This document shows positions 6,308 to 15,100 of a stretch of DNA of 40,312 nucleotides, one piece after another. The position numbers and the translations under genes are program-made. Source of the stretch: Planctomycetota bacterium (GTDB taxonomy: Bacteria > Planctomycetota > Uabimicrobiia > Uabimicrobiales > JABWCH01); the NCBI GenBank assembly GCA_017993505.1, contig JAGOMP010000024.1, positions 1 to 40,312 of the forward strand, in the 5' to 3' direction. Positions within the stretch are counted from its first letter, which is position 1, and each line of letters starts with the position of its first letter. Below the pieces are notes generated by a model. The model did no database searches, was not told where the DNA came from, and saw only the letters and a list, made by a program, of their open reading frames with translations.

Positions 6308-8571
6308 TCTATATCTACTTTCTTCCATTCTATGTATTCTTTTTGAAAAGGTGTTGTTAAATTTTGAGTAGAATTATTTTCTGGAAAAGATTGTAAAAGT
6401 GTTTGTGCTTTTTGTGTGTTATTTTTTCGGAGATATGTATGATATAAGTACTTTGCATAAGCGTAGCTATTGTCTTCCTTGTATATTTTTTCAAGCATGT
6501 TTTGTAAAAAAGAAAGTTTATCTGTGTTGAATATAGCTTCTGCAATTTCTATGTCTAAGCGAAGGTCTTTTAATTGTATTTCTTGTTTTGTGTAAGGCTG
6601 TATGGCAGTCTGTGTGTTTAATATTTTCATGGCTTTTATAAAATATTCTTCATTTTCTTGAAGATATGTTGCAAATATTAATAATTTTGCATAATGAATG
6701 CGAATATTATTATAAAGAGGCAATATTTCATATGCATTTTGAGCAATTTGTAGTGCTTTAGGAGTATCTTGTTTATGAAACATATAATAGCTAGCTAAAT
6801 CCATATGTAGTATTTGTCGTTTAGGAGATAGTTCAATAGTTTTTTCTCGCATTTTCATGCCTTGTTCCATGTTTCCAATAGATTTATAAAACATGGATAG
6901 CATATCATAGGCTCGTATATAATAAGGAAGTTCTTGAATTTGCTTTGTAAGTTCTGCTTCACAACATTGCATGACTTGGTATTTAAAATCATTTGGGTAG
7001 TTTGTTTTTACAAGGTTCATATGAAAACCTAAAAGGTTGGTACGAAATGCAAATGTATTGATATTTGTTATTTTAGCAGCTTCTGCATATTGCAAAAATG
7101 CTTTGATGGCGTCTTTTTTTTCCATCTTTGCTTGTACAGTTAAGGAAAATGCTTGTATATTGGGAAGATGCCAATAAAAGAATCCATAGAAACAGAAAAG
7201 AAATGGCAAAATTAAGATAATTTTATGTGGAATAATTTGTTGTTCGCATTGTTCTATAGAAAATTTTTCGTGTATATGGGATTGTGAGATAGCATAAGCT
7301 AGTATACTAACAAAGGATATATGCGAAACAATATTATCAAAAGAGAATGTTAAAAAGACAAGATAAGCAAGACAAAGTGCAGAAAAGAAAATATTTATCC
7401 AAGAGAATTTTCGTTTTTTCCATAATGTATAAAAAAAAGCAATATAGATAGAAATATAACTTAAAAAACCAAAAATTCCTCCTGTTACAAGTCGTTCTAA
7501 AAAAACGTTGTGAGCACGGTCGCACCACTCTCCTTTTTCATAGTATAAACTAGGGTGATAATATTTATTGAACACATAGGCATAATTTTCTTGTCCCCAT
7601 CCAAAAATAGGTTGATCACAAAAACCTTTCCAAGCAATTGGCCAAGTATATTCTCTAATTTGTATTCCAACTGTTCCATGAATAGAAAAGAAGCGACCTA
7701 AAATAGGAATTGTTTGAAACTTTTCTTTATTTTCAAAGGCATACCAAAGAAAAATACTCCCTAATATTAATATAATGCAAAAGCATATAATAGAAATTTT
7801 TTGTATTTTTTTTGGTGATTTATAAATTACACAACATATTACGAAAAACAAACTAAGGAATAATCCTAAAATGGCTGAACGTGTGCCTGTAGTATAAAGT
7901 AGCCAAAAGTCCAGCAAAATTCCTATAATAAAAATAGGAATTACATATCTTGCTTTTTTATATTCACTATAGAGGCGATATATACAATATATTGTAAAAT
8001 AAATATGAAAAATAAGATAAATTCCAAATAGGGCAGCATTTCCCTGAGGACCGATGAGACGTTGATGGTGTAAATGAAAAATCTGTGTATATTTTTGCCA
8101 AAATGAAAGTGTGGAAGATTCTGGGATTAAACCATTAAATCCATAGAATAAAATATACAACCAGAACACAATAACATAGAAAAAGAAAAAAACATCCCAT
8201 TGTTTTTGTGTTTTGATCATAGTACTTAATATTAGCATAAAAATAGCAAGGTGTGCAAAGAGAATCCATCCTTCTAATCGTATAGTATCTCCCACCATAC
8301 TTTGGTATGTATGAAAGTTCCAGATATTAGAAATGGCAAAGGAACACAGAAAAAAAATAACTGCAATATACAACCAAGAAAAACGAGGGCGAAATTCTTT
8401 ATAGAAGATGGCAAATCCAATCCAACCACAAAATAATATTTCTGTTAGAAGACTAAAATAAAATAATTTTATGGAATTATAGGATTCTATTAAGGAAGAA
8501 GAAACCATACAGGGAATCAATGTTGCACTACAAAGACCAGCATAAAAAAGGTAATATAAAAATTTTTTCAT
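6304..8571 (-). CDS. O-antigen ligase/polymerase-like membrane protein with TPR tail
   Basis: A 755-residue protein: about 11-12 membrane segments in residues 1-490, then a soluble helical TPR-like region to the end. The Wzy_C/O-antigen ligase family signatures are TGTRSAILGL near 226, GWGQENYAYVF near 322 and DRAHNVFLERLVTGGIFGF near 349. Family members transfer or polymerise polysaccharide on undecaprenyl carriers at the periplasmic face. The TPR half contains units such as AYDMLSMFYKSIGNMEQGMK. The ATG at 8571 (MKKFLYYLF) is chosen because the upstream extension is AT-rich filler; a weak GAGAAG precedes it. It could be a glycosylation oligosaccharyltransferase instead, since this fold is shared. 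Confidence 0.8.
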   Translation of the reverse strand: MKKFLYYLFYAGLCSATLIPCMVSSSLIESYNSIKLFYFSLLTEILFCGWIGFAIFYKEFRPRFSWLYIAVIFFLCSFAISNIWNFHTYQSMVGDTIRLEGWILFAHLAIFMLILSTMIKTQKQWDVFFFFYVIVFWLYILFYGFNGLIPESSTLSFWQKYTQIFHLHHQRLIGPQGNAALFGIYLIFHIYFTIYCIYRLYSEYKKARYVIPIFIIGILLDFWLLYTTGTRSAILGLFLSLFFVICCVIYKSPKKIQKISIICFCIILILGSIFLWYAFENKEKFQTIPILGRFFSIHGTVGIQIREYTWPIAWKGFCDQPIFGWGQENYAYVFNKYYHPSLYYEKGEWCDRAHNVFLERLVTGGIFGFLSYISIYIAFFYTLWKKRKFSWINIFFSALCLAYLVFLTFSFDNIVSHISFVSILAYAISQSHIHEKFSIEQCEQQIIPHKIILILPFLFCFYGFFYWHLPNIQAFSLTVQAKMEKKDAIKAFLQYAEAAKITNINTFAFRTNLLGFHMNLVKTNYPNDFKYQVMQCCEAELTKQIQELPYYIRAYDMLSMFYKSIGNMEQGMKMREKTIELSPKRQILHMDLASYYMFHKQDTPKALQIAQNAYEILPLYNNIRIHYAKLLIFATYLQENEEYFIKAMKILNTQTAIQPYTKQEIQLKDLRLDIEIAEAIFNTDKLSFLQNMLEKIYKEDNSYAYAKYLYHTYLRKNNTQKAQTLLQSFPENNSTQNLTTPFQKEYIEWKKVDIE

Positions 8572-8663
8572 AGATATCTTCTCAATAGAAATGAAATAAA
8601 AATATAATAATATATGGTCAATAGTATAATAAATTTTATAATAAAAAAAATATATTTTTTTAC

Positions 8664-8692
8664 TTGACATTTAAAAAATAAAATGATATATT
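8664..8692 (+). promoter_or_regulatory. sigma70-type promoter for tRNA-Cys/tRNA-Leu
   Basis: TTGACA at 8664-8669 and TATATT at 8687-8692 with a 17-bp spacer, 21 nt before the first tRNA. Confidence 0.8.
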
Positions 8693-8713
8693 TAGAGACG
8701 TAGATACATCAAT

Positions 8714-8785
8714 GGTGACATAGCCAAGCGGTAAGGCCATGGATTGCAAATCCATTATCCCCCGGTTCGAATCCGGGTGTCACCT
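8714..8785 (+). tRNA. tRNA-Cys (GCA)
   Basis: A full cloverleaf can be drawn. GGTGACA pairs with TGTCACC, the anticodon stem is ATGGA/TCCAT around TTGCAAA (anticodon GCA), and the T arm is CCCGG-TTCGAAT-CCGGG. The discriminator is T, as expected for tRNA-Cys. CCA is not encoded. Confidence 0.96.
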
Positions 8786-8791
8786 TGAAAA

Positions 8792-8877
8792 GGGTGAGTG
8801 GCGGAATAGGCAGACGCGTTGGATTTAAAATCCAATGACTATTAATAGTTGTGCGGGTTCGATTCCCGCCTTACCCA
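8792..8877 (+). tRNA. tRNA-Leu (TAA)
   Basis: A class II tRNA. GGGTGAG pairs with CTTACCC (one G-T), the anticodon stem is TTGGA/TCCAA around TTTAAAA (anticodon TAA), a long variable arm ACTATT/AATAGT is present, and the T arm is GCGGG-TTCGATT-CCCGC. Discriminator A; CCA not encoded. It is 6 nt after tRNA-Cys and shares its promoter. Confidence 0.96.
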
Positions 8878-8885
8878 AAAAAGAG

Positions 8886-8917
8886 GGCAAAGTTCATAAG
8901 CTTTGCCTTTTTTTTTT
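8886..8917 (+). terminator. intrinsic terminator after tRNA pair
   Basis: GGCAAAG (8886-8892) pairs with CTTTGCC (8901-8907), followed by about ten T. Confidence 0.9.
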
Positions 8918-8964
8918 AGAATAGAATATGAAAAAAATTGACTATTATCCTAGGAGTTTTTAGT

Positions 8965-9135
8965 ATGGCTCATAAAATTACAGATGAATGTGTATCTTGT
9001 GGAACTTGTGAAGGTGAATGCCCTGTAAATGCAATTTCAGCTGGTGATACTCATCATGAAATTGATCCTGATCTTTGCGTTGATTGTGGTGCATGCATGG
9101 GCGTTTGTCCAGTAGATGCTATTATTGAAGCATAA
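8965..9135 (+). CDS. 2[4Fe-4S] ferredoxin
   Basis: A 56-residue clostridial-type ferredoxin, a low-potential electron carrier. Both cluster motifs are complete: Cys9-Cys12-Cys15-Cys19-Pro and Cys38-Cys41-Cys44-Cys48-Pro, in the usual pseudo-twofold arrangement. TAGGAG at 8951-8956 is 8 nt before the ATG. It is monocistronic between two terminators. Such ferredoxins are typical partners of pyruvate:ferredoxin oxidoreductase and hydrogenases, which points to anaerobic metabolism. Neither enzyme is in the window. Confidence 0.97.
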   Translation: MAHKITDECVSCGTCEGECPVNAISAGDTHHEIDPDLCVDCGACMGVCPVDAIIEA

Positions 9136-9153
9136 GTTTTATTAGATATTATG

Positions 9154-9190
9154 AAAAAAGACGTTGATAAAAATCAACGTCTTTTTTTTT
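9154..9190. terminator. terminator after ferredoxin, possibly bidirectional
   Basis: GACGTTGAT pairs with ATCAACGTC around a short A-rich loop, with AAAAAA on the left and a run of T on the right. It could also stop the minus-strand EEP gene. Confidence 0.88.
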
Positions 9191-9258
9191 ATCACTCTTA
9201 GAAAATTTGCATTATACTTTCAATGTAAGATATTTATTTTATATGCAGAGTCTGTTCT

Positions 9259-9345
9259 ATTGTGTTTATTTCCATTTTAATTCACAATACACTGAGAAGT
9301 GATCAGAATAACTGTATCCATCTTGTGAAGAAAAGACTAAGGCAA
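9259..9345 (-). repeat. detached copy of the EEP gene 3' end
   Basis: About 86 bp here match the last 86 bp around the end of the EEP gene (9364-9450) at an offset of 105 bp, with only a few substitutions. Read on the minus strand it would again encode the final SDHF.VYCELKWK block and the stop codon. Because it lies beyond the gene's own stop it is untranslated. Confidence 0.9.
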
Positions 9346-9371
9346 CCTTTATATTCCAAGCTATATTGTGT

Positions 9372-10445
9372 TTATTTCCATTTTAATTCACAATACACTG
9401 GGAAGTGATCAGAATAGCCATATCCATCTTGTGAAGAAAAGACTAAAGGACGACCTTTCGGGCTACATTGAAATTGAAATGTAATGAATTGAAAGCTATT
9501 AGGCTTGTAATAAAAACCTTTGTTGTCTAAAAGACCACGTGAAATAATAATGTGGTCAAAAGAGTCTGTCATTTTTACCCAAGGATCATACTTTTTTGTT
9601 CGAGTGAGGTTATATAATTTAGCTCTTGTTGTTTTCCCTTGGTAAAGAGTAGCTCCTAGGTATTTTCTCATGGCAATATCTGACGGGACTTCATTAAAAT
9701 CACCAAGTAGCACAATATCTGCATGAGGTTCTTGTTGTAAGATTTTGTCAACCATATTGCGGCAAATTTTAGCAGATTCAATTCTTCTATGTTCTGTTTG
9801 TTTTCGTCCGCCTATTTGAGAACGCCAATGATTAACAAGTACGTATAAATTATGCCCATGAATTTTAAATTTTGCTTGTAAGATAAAGCGAGCACCATCA
9901 CCTTTTACGTACATGGGACGCACGTGTATTTCATCCGCTGGGAATCGGCTGATAATCCCAGTATCAATGCCACGAGGGTCTGTGCTATCTTTTAAATATG
10001 TGTATCGATATTGTAGAGGTTGTAAATTAGGATGGTTTGCTAATTCTTGTAAGATGATTTCATTTTCAACTTCACATAATCCGATGATATCAGCTCCCAA
10101 GCCATTATTGACTCTTCGTAGAATGTCGCTAAGATTATAAAGCTTTTGTTGTACATGTTTTGGATTTCGATTGGCACTATCATATTTGGGAAGTTTTGTT
10201 TTTACATCATGAGCTTGGAATAAATTCTCTACGTTCCATCCGAGAATGCTAATTTTTTTTTGCTCTTCTATTTGTTGTTTTGTGGGAATAGGAGGAGGAG
10301 CAGGAATTTCTTGAACAGCAAGTTTTCTGGGTAGTTGTACATTGTTATCTGCATAGGTCGCCTGCTCCCAAGAGGCCACAATGTATAAAGTACTAATCGC
10401 TACCATAGAAAGAGCAATATAAAGGTATTGTTGTATGTTTTTCAA
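9372..10445 (-). CDS. exported endonuclease/exonuclease/phosphatase (EEP) family protein
   Basis: A 357-residue metal-dependent phosphodiesterase of the EEP (DNase I-like) superfamily. An N-terminal hydrophobic segment (about 7-24) exports or anchors it, followed by a Pro-rich linker (45-55). All catalytic landmarks are present: NVENLF (Asn71), EVEN (Glu125), RGIDTG (159-163), VNHWRS (His206), GDFNEVP (Asp249, Asn251), SFDH near 295-298 and YSDHFP (Asp346, His347). The architecture resembles secreted bacterial nucleases, so nucleic-acid scavenging is plausible, but substrates cannot be told from sequence. The start appears to be TTG at 10445, with a poor ribosome site; ATG codons downstream fall inside the membrane segment. 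Confidence 0.88.
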   Translation of the reverse strand: MKNIQQYLYIALSMVAISTLYIVASWEQATYADNNVQLPRKLAVQEIPAPPPIPTKQQIEEQKKISILGWNVENLFQAHDVKTKLPKYDSANRNPKHVQQKLYNLSDILRRVNNGLGADIIGLCEVENEIILQELANHPNLQPLQYRYTYLKDSTDPRGIDTGIISRFPADEIHVRPMYVKGDGARFILQAKFKIHGHNLYVLVNHWRSQIGGRKQTEHRRIESAKICRNMVDKILQQEPHADIVLLGDFNEVPSDIAMRKYLGATLYQGKTTRAKLYNLTRTKKYDPWVKMTDSFDHIIISRGLLDNKGFYYKPNSFQFITFQFQCSPKGRPLVFSSQDGYGYSDHFPVYCELKWK

Positions 10446-10475
10446 TGAAAATTTTCTTTCTATTATATAGAAACG

Positions 10476-10504
10476 CCCACGAAATCCATCGTGGGTATTT
10501 TTTT
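10476..10504 (+). terminator. terminator-like hairpin upstream of the EEP gene
   Basis: CCCACGA (10476-10482) pairs with TCGTGGG (10489-10495) and is followed by TATTTTTTT, a strong terminator shape on the plus strand. No plus-strand gene precedes it. On the minus strand, where it would serve the STAS gene ending at 10567, only TTTCTAT follows the stem. Confidence 0.5.
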
Positions 10505-10566
10505 ATATGAACATATTATTAATAGTTATCAACTTTTTCTTTTATGGTTGCTATATCCATTAGATT

Positions 10567-11058
10567 CTATTTACTTTGATCTAATTCTTTTGTTAATTCT
10601 TTAATAAATTCAGCAAATATTTCATTATTTTCATTATGTTTTGCACTACATTCTACTATTTTTTTATGAGCTTCTAAAATCAAAGATAATCGACGTTTTT
10701 GATCGTATGTATATTCGTTTAATTGAGTAGTTTCAACAGTGGGGACTTCTATTTTCCCTGGAACTATAGGAAGAATATCTACAAGCCCTAAATTCGATAA
10801 TAGAGTAATGTGTTTTTCATTTAAATTAATCAGTTTTAATGATTCAACGATTTCTTTGGGACTAGATGCTAGCATAGTTAACATACCCATAAAGGTACTA
10901 TCCATCATCGTGCAATGTGCCATATCTATGATAAATTTTTTGTAACCTTTATTTTGCATTTCGACAACAAAATCTTGAAAATATAATGAATTATTGAGTG
11001 TTGCTGGTCCTTTCACAATAATTAAAATAGCATCTTCTAATCCTGCAATTTCATACAT
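10567..11058 (-). CDS. STAS domain protein (anti-sigma-antagonist-like)
   Basis: A 163-residue protein with an N-terminal STAS domain (about 1-100) and a helical C-terminal tail. The SpoIIAA/RsbV-type core is visible: IDMAHCTMMDSTFMGMLTML, with Ser54 at the position phosphorylated by anti-sigma kinases. TAGGAG lies about 11 nt before the ATG. It lies on the same strand as the kinase-like/STAS fusion 7 kb upstream, but the hairpin at 11092-11123 separates it from the TPR gene. It is a candidate partner in a partner-switch circuit; the cognate kinase and sigma factor are not evident. Confidence 0.88.
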   Translation of the reverse strand: MYEIAGLEDAILIIVKGPATLNNSLYFQDFVVEMQNKGYKKFIIDMAHCTMMDSTFMGMLTMLASSPKEIVESLKLINLNEKHITLLSNLGLVDILPIVPGKIEVPTVETTQLNEYTYDQKRRLSLILEAHKKIVECSAKHNENNEIFAEFIKELTKELDQSK

Positions 11059-11091
11059 GCCTATAATAACTCCTAAATATAAAATTTTTTT

Positions 11092-11123
11092 AAAAGGACT
11101 AGCAATTAATTGCTAGTCCTTTT
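11092..11123 (-). terminator. perfect 32-bp palindrome ending the TPR gene
   Basis: AAAAGGACTAGCAATT is followed directly by its exact reverse complement, giving a 16+16 bp palindrome 3 nt beyond the stop at 11127. It is probably an intrinsic terminator for the TPR gene with T-runs on both strands. Confidence 0.8.
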
Positions 11124-11126
11124 ATT

Positions 11127-12101
11127 TTATTTATTATGGCCCTCTAAAATAATAGAAGATTCTGTAGACTCTTCTATGATCATTCCTTGGCTATCCATGG
11201 GGTAATTTTCGTCTTCAAAGTAATGTTCTATGGATTTTTCTAAATTTTCTTGTTTTTTTTCAACTGGGACTTCAGGTGCAATTGGTTCTGCAGGTCTAAT
11301 GTCAGGAATTGTAATTACTTCTGGAACGGAAAGAACAGTAGGAGCTGATAAGCCGTCCATTTCTTGCACTCTTTCTTGGTATGCCATAAGATTGCATTGT
11401 TTGATTAAATAATTCACTTCCCAATCATTAGGAGCAATAAGTTTTGCTTTTTCAAGTTCTTGCAATGCAGCAATATAGTCTTTTCTGTAATTTAAATAAA
11501 TTAAAGAAATATTTTTATGAAACATGACTTTGATGTCATCTGGTGGGTTAGTAGCAAAAATTTCCACAAATGCGGACAATGCTTCATCATATTGTTTTTT
11601 ATTATATAATTTGTAGGCTTGGTGAATCATTTTGAGGTTTAAAACATCTAAATTTCCTGGAAGTTTATATAGCCATACAACCCGAATAAAAACTTTATTA
11701 GCAAAAATGCTTTCTACTTTTGCTAGAACGCAAAAAGAATCAAATGTTCGTAATTTAAATAGAGCTTTTAATTCTGGATTGTTCTTTTCCATATAAAAGT
11801 AAGAATGCACTCTATTGAATTCTTCTTTTTCCCAAATAGGAGTTTGAATATCCCAAGCTGAAAAATTTGAAAAATGCTCTGGAGAAAAATGTGTTCTATA
11901 AGCAATAAAAAAATCACTCATCCAAGCAAAACGTAATTGAATGCGTACAGGAACATTAAGCCATGTTTCAGGACGTGCAGCAATTTCAGATAATGTTACC
12001 ATTTGAGCCGAACTAAATCTGTCTTCCCATTCAGCTTGAATGCTACTGCAAATTATGATGCATACAATGAAAATCCATAATAATGTTTTTCTTCGGGGCA
12101 T
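11127..12101 (-). CDS. exported TPR-containing protein
   Basis: A 324-residue protein with a clear signal peptide (MPRRKTLLWIFIVCIIICSS, cleavage near 23). Residues 25-150 form a beta-rich domain I do not recognise. Residues about 155-245 hold two or three TPR-like units (YNKKQYDEALSAFVEIFATN; DYIAALQELEKAKLIAPND). A Pro/Glu-rich, probably disordered C-terminal tail follows. The start ATG at 12101 is chosen over GTG 12110 because the AGGTGG ribosome site overlaps the GTG. It begins 50 nt after the giant ATPase-nuclease gene, so it may be the last gene of that transcript. Its periplasmic location makes a direct DNA role unlikely. Confidence 0.8.
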   Translation of the reverse strand: MPRRKTLLWIFIVCIIICSSIQAEWEDRFSSAQMVTLSEIAARPETWLNVPVRIQLRFAWMSDFFIAYRTHFSPEHFSNFSAWDIQTPIWEKEEFNRVHSYFYMEKNNPELKALFKLRTFDSFCVLAKVESIFANKVFIRVVWLYKLPGNLDVLNLKMIHQAYKLYNKKQYDEALSAFVEIFATNPPDDIKVMFHKNISLIYLNYRKDYIAALQELEKAKLIAPNDWEVNYLIKQCNLMAYQERVQEMDGLSAPTVLSVPEVITIPDIRPAEPIAPEVPVEKKQENLEKSIEHYFEDENYPMDSQGMIIEESTESSIILEGHNK

Positions 12102-12151
12102 ATTCACCACCTTTCTTTGATTTTTATTGATACCTTATTTATTTGTTGTTT

Positions 12152-15100
12152 CTAATGCAATTTCGCAAAAACATATGGTTTATACATGTTATTGCGAATG
12201 ATAGCTTCCCCTGTATTCAAGGTGCTAATGTATTCTGCTAATTGTTTTTTATTTACTTGATCATAAACACTAAAAGCATTTGTCATCCTTATCGCATAGT
12301 CACCATCTAACGTTAAAGAGATTAATGTGTCAATATTAGAAATAATTGCATCATCAAAATCTTTCATCTGCTGTGAGGCAAATACTAATACAAGTCCATA
12401 TTTTCTAGATTCTTTTGCTAGTCTTATTAGCGTTCTATTTAATGCTCTATGTCCTAACAAAGTATGAGCTTCATCGAAAATACATACAAGGCGAATTTCA
12501 TTAGACATTTGTTGTTTCATGTGGGAATAAATATAGCGTAAAATTAATTGTGTTACAGGAACATACATTTCTTCAGAATCTTTTGCAAAAGATAGAATAT
12601 GACTTTCTTTAAATAATGTTTCTAAACTTAGATCTTCACCTTGCAAAATAGGTAAATTAAATAATGTATAAAAATAGTTTTTATTTAGTATCTCTTGACC
12701 TTTTTTTTTGGTTTGGAGAATTTCAAAAACTTCTTGTAATTTTGGAACTTTATTATTCCAAGTACTTTTATCTTCTTTTTGAAATCCATGATTTTCAAAA
12801 GCCTCTTCAAGAGTGCATCGCAAGCAACTTTTTTGATTTTCTCCAAAGTATGGAGGATTTAGACAATCTAAAAATTGATATATACATGCTATATAATTTT
12901 GGCGTGTTCCATCTTCTTTTATTTTGGGAATTAATGGATTAAATTGAAGGTATGTCTCGTTACAATCAATAATAGTAGCAGATTGTTTTAAATAATCTAT
13001 TCTTGTAAATTCATCTTGTACATCAAAGATTAAGATAGGAATATTATATTTTATTAATTCTGTTACAAAATGAATGATCGTATGAGATTTTCCACTCCCT
13101 GTTTTACCTACACAAAGGATATGACCATTTTGTAATTGAGATGGATTCCATACAACTGGCTGATTCAATTTATCGATGCCCAATTCAATGCTGATTTCTG
13201 TTGTTTCTAATTGTGCATTGTCTATTATTTCTGATTGTGCATCATTTGTTGTTTCTAATTGTGCATTGTCTATTATTTCTGATTGTGCATCATTTGTTGT
13301 TTCTAATTGTGCATTGTCTATTATTTCTGATTGTGCATCATTTGTTGTTTCTAATTGTGCATTATCTATTGTAAAAGTTATATCATTATCTATTGTAGAA
13401 GTTATATCATTGCCTATTTTAAAAGTTATATCATTGCCTATTTTAAAAGTTATATCATTGCCTATTTTGAAAGTTGAATCATTGTCTATTTTGAAAGTTG
13501 AATCATTGTCTATTTTGATAATCGTATCATTGTCTATATAATTATCTATTTTGATAATCGTATCATTATCTATAGTTTCTAATTGTGTAAAAATATTTTC
13601 AAGTTCTATATTCTCAGAAAACATTTGACATTCTAATGTTCGAAGATTTTCATTGATTTCTTCTACAGAAACATGTCGAATTCCATAGGTTGACCCTAAA
13701 TATAATATACTGCCGCTTTGTATGAGAATATTTTTACATTTTTTTACAAGCCAAGCATATAAAGAAATTTGTTGAATATGTTGAATATTATTTTCTTTGT
13801 AGCTCATAACTTTAAAATCAATAATATGATATTGTTCTGTATGAGGATTATAAATTAAAGCATCGTAACGTCCTATTAAATTTTGATTTAGCTTTAATTC
13901 TGCAGTGAGAGTTTCTTCTGTTCCAATAAATATAGATTGCAATGTATTTTTTATGTCGTGAGATTCTTTGATCATATCCCAAAAACTATCATAAAACCAT
14001 GTTGCAAATTGAAAAATAGCATTTCGCAATATCTGTTTTTTACTATTTGCAATGTTTTCTCTGATCATTAAAAAATACTGTGTATAAATATGTTCATTTA
14101 TTTTTTCAATAGAACATGTTGCTGATTGTAGAAGTTGCTGAAACACATGATCTTCGCTACAACGTAATAAAAATTCTGATATAATGTCATGTATAAATGT
14201 TCCTAAATCACAAACTTCGCTTTCATTTTGAGAACTTTCTTTTGTTTCATTTTGGCAATCTGTTTCTTGATGAAACATATTTATAATATCTATGACACTA
14301 TAATCTTTCTTTTCTTGGGATTCTAGCTGTGCTTTTGTTTCTGGTGTTAATGCTATATCATCGTCTATTTCAAATTCTATATCATCGTCTATTTCCAAGG
14401 CTATATCATCGTCTATTTCAAATGTTGTATCTTGATTTGTAATTTCTGATTGTACGTTGTTTTTTGTTTCTGATTGTGTAAAAACATTTTCAAGTCCTAT
14501 ATTCTCAGAAAATATTTGACATTCTAATATTCGAAGATTTTCATCGATTTCTTCTACAGAAACATGTCGAATTCCATAGGTTGATCCTAAATATAATATA
14601 CTTCCACTTTGTATAAGAATGTTTTTACATTTTTTTATAAGCCAAGCATATAAAGAAATTTGTTGAATATGTTGAATATTATTTTCTTTGTAGCTCATAA
14701 CTTTAAAATCAATGATATGATATTGTTGTGTATGAGGATTACAAATTAAAGCGTCGTAGCGTCCTATTAAGTTTTGATTTAGATTTAATTTTGCAATGAG
14801 AGTTTCTTCTGTTCCTATAAATATAGATTGCAATGTGTTTTTTATGTCATGAGATTTTTTTATCACGTCGCAAAAACTATCATAAAACCATGTTGCAAAT
14901 TGAAAAATAGCATTTCGCAATATCTGTTTTTTACTATTTGCAATGTTTTCTCTGATCATTAAAAAATATTGTGTATAAATATGTTCATTTATTTTTTCAA
15001 TAGAACATGTTGCTGATTGTAGAAGTTGATGAAACGCATGATCTTCGCTACAACGTAATAAAAATTCTGATATAATATCATGTATAAGTGTTCCTAAATC

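Noticed and set aside
9259..9345. Remnant of a second EEP nuclease gene
   Set aside because: Only the last 86 bp are present and they sit at a short tandem offset, so a local duplication explains it better than a decayed paralogue.
13176..13541. Plus-strand frame encoding Ser/Val/Leu repeats
   Set aside because: It is the antisense reading of the in-frame minisatellite of the giant minus-strand gene.
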